Source of the DNA: Delphinus delphis
Lineage: Eukaryota > Chordata > Mammalia > Artiodactyla > Delphinidae
NCBI RefSeq assembly: GCF_949987515.2
Contig: NC_082694.2
Span: 60,138,080 to 60,202,079 of the forward strand
Length of the DNA stretch: 64,000 bases
Direction: 5' to 3'
The position numbers and the translations under genes were made by a program. Of this stretch, positions 47,102 to 59,994 are shown piece after piece; position 1 is the first letter of the stretch; each line of letters begins with the position of its first letter. The notes under the pieces were generated by a model, which saw nothing but the letters and a program-made list of their open reading frames with translations, searched no databases and was not told where the DNA came from.

Positions 47102-47943
47102 CAGCACAGTCCGGCCACCTTCCCCCACCAAACAGCGAGTCTTTCTCACTGGAGGTTTTTCAATTTGCTCACCTAGGTTCTCACATAATGTACGACCCTC
47201 TCCTTTCAGGGGTGCGTTGTGCTGGTAATTTATGAATCCCCTCATCATAAGATCTTTCTGGACTTCCCTTTCTCTCTCAGGCCCTGCTGCTGTCTCATAG
47301 TTTGACACACCCACCCATACTCTGAAGTTGTGGGAATTCCTTTTCACCTAGCTTTGTTGAAGATGTCCTCAGTGTTTTTCTTTTATCGTCCTAGACTGCT
47401 TTTATGATTTGGGGAAATTAAATAAAACTATGCTGCCACCAAATTCTTGCTATCTGAATGATCTGCACTCTAGTCACGGTTTTGAACGAAAGGACAGAGC
47501 AGCATTTTTTTAATATTGAAGTTAGAAAATAAGTACAATGATAAAAAATTAATGAAGATTTTCAAAAGACCCTCTCTAAGAATGGATTTCCTAGTCAATC
47601 TCTTCCCAAACCATCCCCTAAAAATATGACTCAGCACCGTACTTCAAAGCTGAGTAGTTATTTACACTACTAGAAATAAAATTGAATGTGAGTGTGATGT
47701 GGCCAAGATACCCTCCATTATGGTCAGAAATGAAATTGCAAATGTTTAGGGTCAAGATATCTTCTCAGTTGAAATATCAGTTTTAAAGATTTTCAAACAA
47801 AGTGGTTTGATTTCTTACTGTCTTGAAAGTGTTTGGCTTAATTTCATCCCAAATGAGATTTTTCGACTGTAAACCACACGGAAGGAATCCCTTGGACCAC
47901 CTATCTCAAAGCTTCTGCTTGCGACCACAGAACATACACACAC

Positions 47944-47977
<34 letters not shown>

Positions 47978-49529
47978 CATTTGAAGTGTTTGCCTAGCAT
48001 ATGACCATCTCTGTGGTTATAATTTTCAGATATCTATTTCTGTACCCTTTTATGGAGAATTCAAATCTCTAGCAGAAAATACTCTTTAAAAAAACCCTAC
48101 TCATTGCATTTGGGCAACCACAGACCACCTAGAGGGCTTTCAAAGACCAGATTTTCAGAAACGGTAATTTAGAACATAAGAGGCATCATGGTGTCTTGAG
48201 TTGAGGAGGACCGAAAAGATACCTGGTACAACCTCCCCCCGGAAATCTAAAAACTGATAAAGCAAGCAATTTGTATTGATTCAGATATAAAAAATGTCTT
48301 AAAGTCATTAACTCTGGAGCCCAGATGTCAGCTAAGACCTCCTCGCCCTTTGGGGATTTAGGAAGCCTTCTAATGGAACTTGGCTAAGCTCCTGCATTCA
48401 TGAATGTTTCTCTGTTTTGCCTTCCCTCAACCTGGACACTCAGGCCCTTGGAGTTTTCTGGAACTGGTCACTCTCCTCAATCATCTCTCGAAGTTAATGA
48501 CATCACGGGAGGGTCCTAAGGGGTCCTATGAGACCACTCCATATGCTGCCATCTCCTACACCTTCCCTCCCCTCCTCCCCTCTTCCACCTTCTAACTCCA
48601 CCTCCGTCCTTCCCTAGGGAGCAGACAATCCCACCCCCTGGCACTGTATGCCCTTCCCACGTGGCCTTGGTGCCATCCGCCACCCACTCCCTCCCTGAGG
48701 CTAACCTGCTCGGAGAGGCCCTACTGAGTATTTTCCCAACAAGGATGGGACTCTTCTGAAGAGGAGTTCACCTGCCAGCTGCTGAAAGAATAAAAATATC
48801 TTCATCTCCTTATATACATGGCAGGTAAAATGATCATCAAATCATGAAACTACGTGAAAAGTTATTTAGTCTCATTTTCCACAGAGAAAAATCCACATAG
48901 AGAAACTCAGACAGACAGGTGAGGACAGATGTGAGGGTGTATAAAGGCTTCTTCATAACTAACTCTTTCCCTTAGCGGGTTCAGCAAATGTGCGTTACTT
49001 GAATTTTATGCCTTTCCTAGAGCTGCAATCAGAGTAGGTGCCTCTCCCAATACTACAATCAGAATAGGTTACTCTTCTTCTGCATTCTTTTCCAATCCTG
49101 GGAAATCCTTCTTCTCATTAACTAAATCTGTCATGCTATTCTGTCTCCTTGCTTATAGGAACACATCCAAAAAGGAAAATTTCTACTGCTAGGTTTTGTA
49201 TTTATTTCACTTGCTATTGAAAAGGCAATGTTGCAATGAACTGTACTCATCTGATATTCCCTGTGTAGAGAAATCAGTAAGTTCTAATGACAAAAAATAA
49301 GATGGATTCTTATATTTTTCTTTAAGAGTTTCATGTATACGTGTGTTGTTTTACTGACAAGGCAGCGAGTTCCCGGGACCCTGTCTTATACTTCCTTTCA
49401 ACCTTCACCTAATCTAGCATGCTGCCCCTACTTGCTTTAGAAATGAACATAAATCGCTAAGCTTCACTGGGCTGCTTCCTACTAAGTCAGACAAAAGAGG
49501 GCACTGTCTTGATTCAAAGGACTTTAAGA
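47102..49529. other. intergenic DNA with an (AC)n repeat
   Basis: Contains an (AC)n microsatellite at 47935-47978. The remainder is unassigned, with a pyrimidine-rich block at 48,540-48,620. Confidence 0.45.
47935..47978 (+). repeat. (AC)n microsatellite
   Basis: About 22 AC units with one GC interruption. Confidence 0.97.
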
Positions 49530-49745
49530 AGCAACATGATGTAATAGGAAACATTGGGATTAAAGTCTGAGGGCCTGACTTCAAAAGGGCTGCAGGCGGG
49601 TTATCGAACCTCTCTGAGTTTCTTTGGTTTCCTTGTTTATAAAGTGACTAATAATAATTACTACCCAGCATAAGGCTGCTGTGAGAATCAGATACAATTG
49701 GGCATATTAAATTGCTTTGCAGACTGTAAAGCATTTTACAATGTT
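49530..49745 (+). mobile_element. MIR-like SINE
   Basis: 'acatgatgtaataggaaacattggg', 'cctctctgagtttctttggtttccttgtttataaagtg' and 'actgtaaagcattttaca' follow the MIR sense order. Confidence 0.8.
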
Positions 49746-52700
49746 GAGATATCAAGCCAGGGGTTAGCCATCAATACACCACATAGGATGTGAAAGGAAG
49801 GAAACATGGATCCAGGCAATTCTCTGAGTCTTCAGGTGCATTTCTGTGGACTTGGCCCTCAAATCCCTTCCTCCAGCTCTATTCTTCATACAAATCTTTC
49901 CTTTATCTCCAGCAGTAACCTTGGGTTTGTGATACATTGGCTGTGGCCTGGGTCAACAGAGTAAGTCCGAGCAAGCAGCTTAAGCTCAGTCCTCGCGGAG
50001 GGAGGTCCCCCCGAGCTATGGATTGTCCAGGAGTGATCTGTTCGCCTTTCCAGGGCTGCAGGCTCCAAGCTGACCCCTGTAGGTTGTGTCTCTTCTTTCC
50101 TTCCAGTGCACAGAATGAGATGCAGTCTGGACAGCCAGACTGGGTTGGTCATGGAGGCCCAAGCAAATCTTCCTCTCTCTGACCCAACCAAACCCTCCAA
50201 GGAGGGTCTAACCAATGTTCCCTTTGTGGACTCCAGGGGACTCGATTGCCAGATTTGCCAGGGGCCTGACTAGGGTGGGCGCAGAAGTATTTTACAACGG
50301 CCACAGGGCTGGGTTGGGTCTGGAAGTCCCCTGCTGGGTCAGGCATTTGCCGTTTAGTTGCTAGATCCCTGGGGAATGGAGAGGGACAGCGAGAGTCTGG
50401 ACAGTGAGGGTAGGGAGGAGGGGGCTGGAGGGGAGCCCTTAGGGGACATGGACCAGCAGCTATTTACCAACCTATGAAATAGTACGAAAGTTTTTAGATA
50501 TATGAATACCTGGAATGCACTTACGGGGTACATAGGCTGAATACCAGCCCAGGGATTAAGATGCCTTCAAGTCTGTTCCCCTGGGTTCATAGATAAGGAA
50601 ATTGAGTAACTGGGTCAAGGTCCCTCTTTACTCGGAATGGCTTCTTCCTTGCATTTTCTCTGGCCAATTGCCCTCAGTCATCTGGGCTTCAAAGCCTGAG
50701 GCCTGGTTTCTATGGCAACCATAAAACAGATATTACTCTGGGACAACCCTTTATTTCACCCTTTATTAAAGTCTTTTCACTGGCACCTTGAATTTGACTT
50801 CCTAACACATTCTACTTCTCCTTCATCAGTAATTCACATCAAGAAAACTTTATTAAGCAGTTACTGTGTAGACGGGGCTAGATTCCACAGGAGCTACAGA
50901 GGACCAGAGAGCTTTGGAGTTTAAGGAGGCCATAGGCAGAAGTGGACACAGGTGTCACTGGCGGGGGCCCAGGGATCTCTGAAACACTGAGCTGAGAGTG
51001 GGGAGGAGCCTGCACAGCCTGGAGCACCTGGACAGGTGTGGAGGCCAACAGATGGAGCCTGGAAAGAAATGCTCATCCCAGAAAAGATGGGCCTGTGGGT
51101 TTACAGGTTAAAGTGGATGAAACCAGAGAATTCAGCACTGAGAGCAGATACAAATGGTGGCAGTCGGGTAAGGCAGTAGTTTTTTAACTTTTCTCAGAAG
51201 CAAATCTTAGGAGAAGCTGAATATAAAATGGACTAACGCAGAACTGTGAAATGGGGGTAGGGTAGGACGGAGAACACGGTGAAAGTGCAGGGCTCTCGGA
51301 GCACAGTTTGGAAACCACTGGAAAGAATAAGGCCCTTGGGGGCTGAAGGATCTTGCTGAATAGCTCCTACACCTCATTCCAGGATCCCCACAAGGAAGGC
51401 CTCAGACTCCTCAGACCCTGGGACATGAACTCAGGTGAGAGACTAACTGCAAGAGACTTAAGGAAACACCAAAACGCCAGCTACTCGGTTCTCCACAAGA
51501 AAAATGGGCTGGACCATTTACACATGTTCCCTGTAGTTAAGCTACGTGACAAACTAAATCACAATCAGAAACCACTTTATGACTTCAGCATAAGAAAACA
51601 TGGCCACAGGTTTGGAAATATTCAAAGTCCGTATCATCAACATTCTCTTTCCATATAGACATACATATATGGCAGGACATAACCAGAAGGAATCAGTACA
51701 AGGGAGAATTAAAGAAATCAAATGTTTAATTCCATCAAGCTAAAATATCCTGATATTTCTATCTTCTAATCCAGTGGACTTCAAACTTCATTGACTGTGT
51801 ACCCCAGTCAGCAAAAACTGTTGGAGCCTACATTCCTAGTATATGTATATTTATGCATTACGGAAACTTCTACTAATATTTTACATATTAAACATTAAAA
51901 AAATTTAGTTTAAAATGAAAGGAAAAATTCTAGTATTTTCCTCCTCATTACAGTGGAATATCTAAGTGATCTTTTAATGAAGGAAATGGCTTTCCTACCC
52001 ATGCATTTGCCATGTGTGAATCTTCTTTCAATGGAAAAATTCAAAACATTCTAGGGTGCAGATGCATAAGGTGTTTGGTGATAATGTTTCTCCAGTGTGC
52101 TCTATTAAGATCATCACCTATCTCAGTGGTTAACTGTGTCATCACAATATGTAGAAACTGTGCTTCCAAGCTTCTAACTTTTGTGTTTGCCCTTTGATCT
52201 TCTCTACCATTGAAGAACATGCTGCCTTCTTTGCGTGGAAGTATTATGATCATTAAAAATATTGAGGACATCAAAAAAATAGCAAGTCCGGCTGCCCAAT
52301 TTACATCTACAAAAGCTGTAACTAAACTGGTTTCTTAATTCGCAGAAAAGTGATGAGTTTATTTCATAGGTCGAACGTTCTTGACTTGATGGAAATTTTC
52401 CCCTCAATAACCATCACACCTCATCGTTATTGTCACGGATCAGCATCTATATTAGCGCATAATAAAGACAATGATTTGAATCAAACATGTTGACCTTGAT
52501 GTCATTCCATTTTTACAGTACCATTAAGCACAATGTGTTAGTTCAGCCAACTTTTAAAAGACTTTAAATAAAATTTTCTTGATGAACGGAGCAGTGAGTT
52601 GATTCATATTCACTGGTGCAAACTTCTTGGTGCTTCTTTGCCCAAGGGAGTATGAAGGTGCTTGTTGTCTAACCTACGCAACCAGCTTCTTTCTCTGTTC

Positions 52701-53904
52701 TCTGTCCTAGCCTTCCCTGGGTCTAAAGAGAAAGACTTTCCTCTCCTCTTTTTTAGTTTCCTATATGGACTTTAACGGTCCTGCATGGACTTTCATATGT
52801 GAAAGAAGGAAAAAAAAAAAGGATTTGGAACCATTTCTCTTACTATGAATTAGGCTTACTTTTCAAGCTTAGTGTTTTGCTGCAAAATCCTATTTTAAAT
52901 AACTAAAGCTATTATTCACATATCATTTTTTTCCACTTTGCATTACTGCTGTAACAATCTTAATCTTAGAGCCAGATGATGCCTCAGGCTGCCTAGGGAG
53001 AAGGGCATGTACCCGCAACATGTGAAAAGAAAACATGCTACCATTTTTCAGTCTCTTTCTTTACAGAGCGTCATCATTTGGCTTCTACAGAAGGCTTCGC
53101 AGTGTAGTCTAGAAACCGTGGTTTGCCTGCCTGATGTTTTAGCCATGCAGTGCTGCAGCTTTCAGCTCTCTGAGGATCTGTCTGGCTGCTCTGTCATGAT
53201 TAGTGTTTCCCCCATCATGCTCCATCTACAGTAGTTCTGGGCTTTGCTCTTTAATCTCTTCCTATTCGCTGCCACCAGGGACGCTCTGACCCAACACAGG
53301 AAGTCCTTAATTCGTGAATGGTCTGTGTTTGGAACGTCTGTAAGTGTAGCATTTGAAACCCAGAACTCATTTTTCTGCAGAGAGAAAGTTAGAAGTGTTT
53401 GTTGGGTCTCCAGGTCAACCCACAAAGCCCCATTCAACCCCTAGTACAGGTAATGAATTCTCCCTTCTCTCCTTTTGTACATCATAGCTGGACCGAATGT
53501 CAGAGCTGAAATGGAATTTAGAGCATCGTGCTATACTCTGGTAACAGAGTTGCTTTCCACTGTATTCTATTACAAATACCCCACGTTCCATCTACATTAG
53601 ATGTTAGGTAGGGTCCTGTGGTCCCACCTGGAAACCCTTTATAGCATGGCAAAATTGAATAGTTATAAAGCAGGAATAGTTTCGCCGCAGACAACTTCAC
53701 CTTGACTAGTTTTCTTTATAACCTTTGGGGCATACTGCAAGGACTAGTGTTTGTCAATGATGTTGTTACATCTACGTACACAGATGTGGCCAATCCTTAT
53801 GTACCTTAAATCAATATGATCATGGAAGCCATCACTGGGAAAACCAAAGGGCTCAGGTGTGGGAAGGAACACCTTGTGGTGTTTACTGAGCCAACCATAC
53901 TTCT
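49746..53904. other. intergenic DNA, largely unassigned
   Basis: No gene is supported. Weak traces: an L2-like piece at 50,840-50,920 ('ctttattaagcagttactgtg'), and hAT/MER5-like edges at 51,290-51,325 ('agcacagtttggaaaccactgg') and 51,775-51,830 ('agtggacttcaaacttcattg'). Short ORFs such as 51353-51658 have no recognisable content. Confidence 0.4.
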
Positions 53905-54237
53905 ATCTTAGGGCTCCTCATCGTTCCTGTCCTCTTGTCTGGAATGCTTTCCCCCAGAAATCCTCAAAGGACTTCCTCAGCTCTTTACTCAAGTATCACT
54001 GCTCAGCGATGCACTCAATGCCTGTTGTATCTAGACCAGCACTTCCTGGCACCCTGACCTCGTGCTCCTGCTCTGCTTTTCTCCATAGCACTTCATTTGA
54101 TTATTTGTCAAATTCCTTGCCTGCCATTCCACTCCCAACTTCCATGGAAGCTTCATGAGTATCGGATTTTGTCTTTTTTGTTTATTCTTGTACCAACACA
54201 GCCTAGAACACTATCCAACACACAGTAGGAGCTCAGG

Positions 54238-54240
<3 letters not shown>
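53905..54240 (+). mobile_element. LINE-2 3' portion
   Basis: 'gtcctcttgtctggaatgctttcccccagaaa', 'ctcagctctttactcaagtatcac', 'ccatggaagcttcatgagtatcgg' and 'cctagaacactatccaacacacagtaggagctcagg' are in L2 order. The CHR-2 SINE abuts its very end. Confidence 0.82.

Positions 54241-54301
<61 letters not shown>
54241..54301. repeat. (TA)n plus poly(T) at a SINE tail
   Basis: About 16 TA units at 54241-54273 followed by 28 T, at the tail end of the minus-strand CHR-2 copy. Confidence 0.96.
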
Positions 54302-54303
<2 letters not shown>

Positions 54304-54494
54304 GGTACGCGGGCCTCTCACTGCTGTGGCCTCCCGCACTGCAGAGCACAGGCTCCGGACGCGCAGGCTCAGCGGCCATGGCTCACGGGCCCAGCCGCTC
54401 CGCGGCATGTGGGATCTTCCCGGACCAGGGCACGAACCCGCGTCCCCTGCATCGCCAGAAGGACTCTCAACCACTGCGCCACCAGGGAAGCCCC
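54302..54494 (-). mobile_element. CHR-2 type tRNA-derived SINE
   Basis: Reverse complement of the full CHR-2 consensus, from 'gcggtacgcgggcctctcac' to 'ccaccagggaagcccc'. The target duplication is not clear because the tail side is microsatellite. Confidence 0.95.
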
Positions 54495-54839
54495 ACCTTT
54501 AGTTTTAAATGCCACTTTGACAATGCAATTTTGTGATTTGTATTTGCATTTTATCAGTTTCTAATTATTGATATTTTTGAATCTCAGTAAAATTTTCTCA
54601 CATTCCCTACAGAAGAAATTCGAATTAAAAGAAATTCTCTTTGGATTTAGTTATTAAAAAGAGGAAAGGACAGCAACTCTAAAGTGATTTGTCTGTAAGG
54701 AAATACCTTGAGGACAATTTTTAGCCAACCGGATTCAGTTCAAGTCAATAAATCTCAAATGAGTAATTACTATGTGCTGGAGTGAGAGAGAATTTAAGGT
54801 CCCCATCCACCTCTTCATCCTGGCAGAAATGATATGTAA

Positions 54840-54990
54840 TCATTTTTCATTCATCCATTCATTCATTAACAAGCATGAGTTCTGCCCTTGAGGAATTCTA
54901 TTGCAGAGAGAAAGACACCTCTAAAAATCCATTAATAACACAGTGAGATGATAGTAACAGAGGTTTGTACAAGATGCTCTGAGGACTCGT
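54840..54990. mobile_element. LINE-2 3'-end fragment
   Basis: 'ttcattcatccattcattcattaacaagc', 'gttctgcccttgaggaattctattgcagagag' and 'aacacagtgagatgatagtaacagagg' give the L2 3'UTR pattern. Confidence 0.75.
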
Positions 54991-55070
54991 GGAACTGTAG
55001 GTTCATCATCCTTTTCATCCGTTGCATATCAAACTCTCTAAGAGTCTTCCTGAAATTACTTTCAGGAAGT

Positions 55071-55075
<5 letters not shown>

Positions 55076-55112
<37 letters not shown>

Positions 55113-55114
55113 CA
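55076..55114 (+). repeat. (CA)n microsatellite
   Basis: About 19 CA units with one CG interruption. Confidence 0.97.
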
Positions 55115-55274
55115 ACATGGTTAGGCAGATTCGGCACATTTATACAACTGCATCAGACCACAACAATGGGACCTATATCAATACATGAAAAGCAGAGTCT
55201 CACTGAGGGCCCCAAAGCAAACAACCACAGATATATTGGTAGGGGATTCAGAGCCAAGTTTTGTGAGTTAATAG

Positions 55275-55450
55275 GAATGAGAATAACTTTGGAACCAGAA
55301 GCAACATTGGATTTAAACTTGGCTCTTACTTAGCTGTGTAATCTTGGTCATGGTACCTACTATCTTGGAATCTCTCCATCTCACAGTATTGCTGTGAAGA
55401 AAGTTTCTAGCATAGTCTGATACTAAGCATATGCTCAATAAATATCATAT
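55275..55450 (+). mobile_element. MIR-like SINE
   Basis: 'ggatttaaacttggctcttacttagctgtgtaatcttggtcatgg' and 'tctcacagtattgctgtgaagaaag...gctcaataaatatca' follow the MIR sense order. Confidence 0.82.
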
Positions 55451-55489
55451 AACACGAGCTACCTTGCTCTACTAGCTTTGGAGTAAATT

Positions 55490-55615
55490 TTATATATCAG
55501 TTAATCAGCAAAATAACCTTATAATTATTCATATTTTACAGATGAAAAGACTGAGGGTAAGAGAAGTCACATATCTACTAAGTGGTTTAGCTGAAACCAT
55601 ATTTTATCCTCTTCC
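55490..55615 (-). mobile_element. MIR-like SINE
   Basis: 'tattcatattttacagatgaaaagactgagggtaagagaagtcacat' is the MIR reverse core. Confidence 0.78.
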
Positions 55616-55826
55616 AAAGTTAGTCCTCTTAAGCATTACATAAATCATTATATTTTCATTTTATCTGGTTCTTTGTGTAAGTTTCTTAAGGATGTCATAA
55701 TCTAAAATAAAAAATACGTATTTACAAATCTTTACTGGTTAAATACTGGGGTTATAAAATTGTCTTTCCCTCATTAAGCCTTAATTTTCATTGACTAGTT
55801 GCAATGCTTCATTATTTTATTGATTG

Positions 55827-55840
55827 ACAGTAGATGGCGC
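55827..55840 (+). promoter_or_regulatory. strong CTCF-like motif
   Basis: acagtagatggcgc satisfies nearly every position of the CTCF core CCASYAGRKGGCRS; only the first C differs. It is followed by T, as in the common extended motif, and lies outside recognised repeats in DNA upstream of RMDN2. Confidence 0.6.
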
Positions 55841-56289
55841 TGCTGATCGTCCAAAGAGACAAAGACGCTCCCATACACCCCACCCCCTACTCCTTTCCTT
55901 AGCCCTAAAAAGAAAAAAAAAAAAAAAACTGGTGAAAAGAAAGTAAAATTTTCATTCCAATGAAAGGTTGAAATTAAGAGTTTGGAACTGCCATGTAATT
56001 GAGTTGGATGTCTATATGATCCATCTGTGTTTTATTTGGGACTCTAGGGGAAATCTCCTCGGCTATTTGCAAAGTTTCATTAACAGGATTAAAACAAAAC
56101 ACAGTAAAATTTAATTAGCCAGACAAACAATAAATTTAGAGTTCTTTGTTAGACAGATTTCCTGCCCATTATTTTAGGAAGAGATGAATATTAAGACAAC
56201 TATGAATTTAGCTTAAAATATGTATAACTTCCATTCCAGAATCCTAAAACTAGTACAGAGGAATATGGTGGTCAAGATGAAAAAACAAA

Positions 56290-56435
56290 CAAATTAATGA
56301 TCTGACCTCTGAGTAAGTTACTTAACATCTCAGGACGTAAATTTCCTCATCTGTAAAAGTGAAATATTTTTTGCCTAATTCACAGGACAGTTGCATGGAT
56401 CAAATGAAGTAACGTAGTGTAAACACCTAGGGAAC
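56290..56435 (+). mobile_element. MIR-like SINE
   Basis: 'tctgagtaagttacttaacatctcaggacgtaaatttcctcatctgtaaaagtgaaatat' and 'gacagttgcatggatcaaatgaagtaacg' follow the MIR sense order. Confidence 0.85.
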
Positions 56436-56964
56436 GATAATGTCCTATATCCAAATAAGTCTTTATTTATCTTTTCCATACATTCACTCCAACATCCTGT
56501 AGGTACAATCATAACACAGTGAAAACTGAAATTCAGAGTAAAAGACTTGAGGATTAGATTTCCTCTTTTGTCCACAAACAATATAATAACTTTTGGTGTT
56601 TAGATTTATGTAAGAAAGAGACTAAGGTATTTTCAACCATCAAAGGAAAGTTTAGCTTAATATGCAGTAACCAGAAAATAAATAAAAGAACACTTGAATC
56701 CAGAGCATATAAATGAATTGCGGTAGCCTGTTTTCACTGTCCTCTCTGTAGGAGTGTGTGTGCCATGTATGGAGGCGTCAGGGGTGCGTGTCTGTGGGGT
56801 ATGGACCAAGCTGACTAGCTGAGTATGCTTAAGCTGCAGAGATGGTTACAACCCTGAAGAAGCCTATGTGGAATGTCTCCCTTGACTTTCACAAGAGGCA
56901 GAGACATTCCCTTTTCTCCCCTCCTTTTTTTAACAGCTTATTGAAATATCTTCAGTACATATGA
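56436..56964. other. intergenic DNA, no recognised feature
   Basis: A possible second MIR-like reverse piece near 56,490-56,560 is too weak to name. Confidence 0.4.
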
Positions 56965-57245
56965 AAATAGGCACTTCTCAAAAGAAGAAATTCAAATGGC
57001 TAACAGGTGTTCAGCATCTCTAATCATCAGGGAAATGCAAATAAAAACCACAAGGAGATGTTACCCTACACCTGTCGAGGTGGCTATTACCAAAAAGACA
57101 AACGATAACAAGTGGTTGTCAGTGAGGATGTGGAGAAAAGGGAACCACTGTGCACTGTTGGTGGGAATGTAAATTGGTGCAGCCACTATGGAGAACAGTA
57201 TGGAGGTGCCTTAAAAACTTAAAAATAGAACTACCATATGATCCT
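56965..57245 (+). mobile_element. LINE-1 ORF2 C-terminal fragment
   Basis: 'aggcacttctcaaaagaagaaattcaaatggctaac', 'catcagggaaatgcaaataaaaaccac' and 'ggtgggaatgtaaattggtgcagccactatggagaac' are late L1 ORF2 text on the plus strand, truncated at both ends. Confidence 0.9.
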
Positions 57246-59199
57246 CTGCTCTTCTTTTAACAAAAGAGTCACACATTTTTGCTGATGATGGTGAGTATTG
57301 TGGTTTCTGCCTCAGGAACCCTGGGCACCTCGTGGCAGTGGTTGCTGGGCCCCAGGCTGCTGCCCCAAGGGGCCAACACCCTCCATAGCAGCAGCTCTAG
57401 GCAGCTTCTCCATTCCTGACAGGAGCAACTGTCCCCTTTCCATGCTCCACTCTTTGATCAGGGTTTTGGGGACCTAAAGCATCCTGGCCCTGGCATAACT
57501 GACTGGCTAGCTTCTAAAAGCACAGGGGTCAGATTCCTGTCCCCTGCCCCCTCCCTCCTGCTGTTACAGTTTCTAGCACATCCTGAGGCAGGAGTCTGCC
57601 TGGCGTCCCTCAGGGCTGCCATCATATGTCCCTGGGAACATTCCCTTACAGGCCTATTGAACTTGTGATTATAGAGGTGTTTGTGTTTGTTTAATTTCTC
57701 TCACTAGACTCTAAGTTCAGGGGGAGATGGGAAACAGGTCTGTCTTTTTGACCACTGTGTCCCACAAGCCTAGCACAAAGTAGGTACTCGGCAAGTAGCT
57801 GCTGAATGAGTGAAAGAATAATTGGCTTTAACCTTCCCCCAAAAGGGCTGGTAGGCATCTAAGAGTTAAACTAACCCACCCACTAAGTGCACAGACTGGC
57901 TGCCTTTATGCCACTTCTCAGCACTTCAAGAGGACAGACCTATGGAGGGGAGAGGAGAGTTTCTGATGGGGAGAGGCTGGGTTTGTGGCCGGCAGCCGCC
58001 CATGAGCTAAGCTCTCCGGAGCCTTTCTTGCTAAGCCAGTCCCCCCAAACACGAGGCAGCCTGCCCCTTCCCCCTCTTTCCTTCATTGCTCCCTGTGGAC
58101 ATGGGCTGGCACCGAGCTTGATCCTGAGTCAGTCTGTTCTAACAGGAAGCGAATAGTGTTCCTCCCCTGATGGAGGTGTTTCCTTCTTAAGAAGTTACAA
58201 AGGGCTCTTTTCACAGAGCAGGGGGCCGGGCCCGTGTGTGGCCACAGTGCTGTCTGCCCTGTGCTGAGCGAAGCATGTTCTAGACTCAGGGGCCTCCTTT
58301 TCTGGAAGAGGTACCAGCCTGAGCCCTGCAACAGCATGGCCCTGCCTCTCTGAGTCTCAGTCCCCTTACCCGCTGCCTATAAGCGTCCTCTGGAAGCCCC
58401 CGGGATCACTGTGAATCTTTTTCTTTTCTTGGCTTCCTGGACACACCAGTCTGGGTTTTCTTCCAGTTTTGCGGTCCCCTTCCTGGATCCTCTCCCTCTT
58501 TGTAATCTCATCATCCTTTCAGCCCGGGTTCCCCAGAGCTCCGTCCTGAGGGCCCTCTTTTCCAGCCACACTCACTCCAGGGTGAGCACACTGAGTTTCA
58601 TGGCGATAAATTCCCTCTGTGTGCTGAGGAATTCCATATGCTTAGTTCCAGCTCTGGTTTTGCCTTGAACTCCAGATTCTTATAACCAACTGCCTACTCT
58701 ACATTCCCCACTGGGATGTCTAATAGGTGTTTCACCTCCACTGGAGCTAACCTGAACTCTTTTTTTAGAAGACTACTTCTTTAATGAATGACAGAACAGT
58801 AACGTAGACCTATGTAGTCTATACCACGTGTAATAGTGGGAAAATAGGGTTCTTCCTGTTAAAGTTCAGGAAGACTGTAAGCAGTTGGCCATCTTGATGC
58901 TATTTTAACAATGAGGAGGAGGTTCTAGCCAATTAAACAAAATGAGGGGTTGTAGAAGGAAGGAGAATGAAAATTATTATTTGCAATTGATATGATTGCC
59001 TTCACCACAAACCAAAGAGAACCTACGGAAGAAGAAAATAATATAAAAGAGATATCAAATAATACTCAGAAAATAAATATATATTAATACCTTGCTCAAG
59101 AAGTAACAAATTCGAAATATAATAAAAATGTCCCATATCCAGTAGAAATTCTAAAAATATGTAAGACACTGTAGAACCAACTTCTCTAAAAGTATAACA
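57246..59199. other. intergenic DNA with an L2 trace
   Basis: About 57,690-57,825 is an L2 3' end ('ctagactctaagttcaggggg', 'cctagcacaaagtaggtactcgg'). The rest, including a GC-richer part at 57,280-58,700, has no supported gene or promoter. Confidence 0.45.
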
Positions 59200-59818
59200 T
59201 GTTTATTAAAGAAATTAAACATAAACTATATTTAAAAGTAAATGACAAATTAGGAAAAGACTTTGCAAGTATACAACAAATCAAATTTTCATATCTCTGA
59301 TGTATAAATAGTTCTTACAAATAAATACGGAAAAGGTGGAATTCCAATTAAAAACTGACAAAGAACAAATAATTCACAAAAGAAAAATAGTCTACAAGTC
59401 TGTTAAAAATGTTTGGCATCATTCGTAATCGAGGAAGTGCAAATTAAAATGGTGAAATGTATGGCTAGTCAGATTGTAAACTTTTTCTAAAATATTGTCT
59501 GCATTGACAAGATGTGAGGAAAGGGGCACACTCATACTTTGCTGGTAGAATGTAACTAGTTGTGATTTTCCCCAAGGACAATTTGACAGTATGTATCAAA
59601 ATCCTTAAGCCATCCTTCGACTCAGAAATTTCACTTCTAGAAATACTTTCTAAGAATATAATCATAATCATGGATATATAAAAAGTTTTGCTATAGCAAA
59701 ATTTAGATAAGAGGAAATTCTGAAAACAACCAAATGATGAGCAATAGGGGACTGATTAAATAAACTATGGTTCATCAAAAATAAGATCATACAGCATTAT
59801 GCATGATGTTACAGAAGA
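59200..59818 (+). mobile_element. old LINE-1 3' end
   Basis: 'ttggcatcattcgtaatcgaggaagtgcaaattaaaatgg', 'gacaagatgtgaggaaaggggcacac' and 'aaccaaatgatgagcaataggggactgattaaataaactatgg' are in L1 order. The SINE at 59,834 has inserted at its end. Confidence 0.82.
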
Positions 59819-59833
59819 TAAAGTTGAATTCTT

Positions 59834-59955
59834 CTTTTTTTTTTTTTTTTTTGCCGAGTGGCTTGCAGGACCCTAGTTTCCCAACCAGGGATTGAACCCG
59901 GGTCCTCGGCTGTGAAAGCACAGAGTCTTAACCACTGGGCTGCCGGGGAATTCTC
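59834..59955 (-). mobile_element. short CHR-related SINE
   Basis: Poly(T) at 59835-59852, then the complement of a tRNA-derived head: 'ccagggattgaacccgggtcc', 'ttaaccactgggctgccgggg'. A 15-bp target duplication with two mismatches flanks it (59819-59833 and 59956-59970). Confidence 0.9.
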
Positions 59956-59994
59956 TAAAATTGAACTCTTAATTCCGTCCTCCCTACACACCTG

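Noticed and set aside
51353..51658. 101-codon plus-strand ORF
   Set aside because: No recognisable domain, no promoter or splice signals, chance length.
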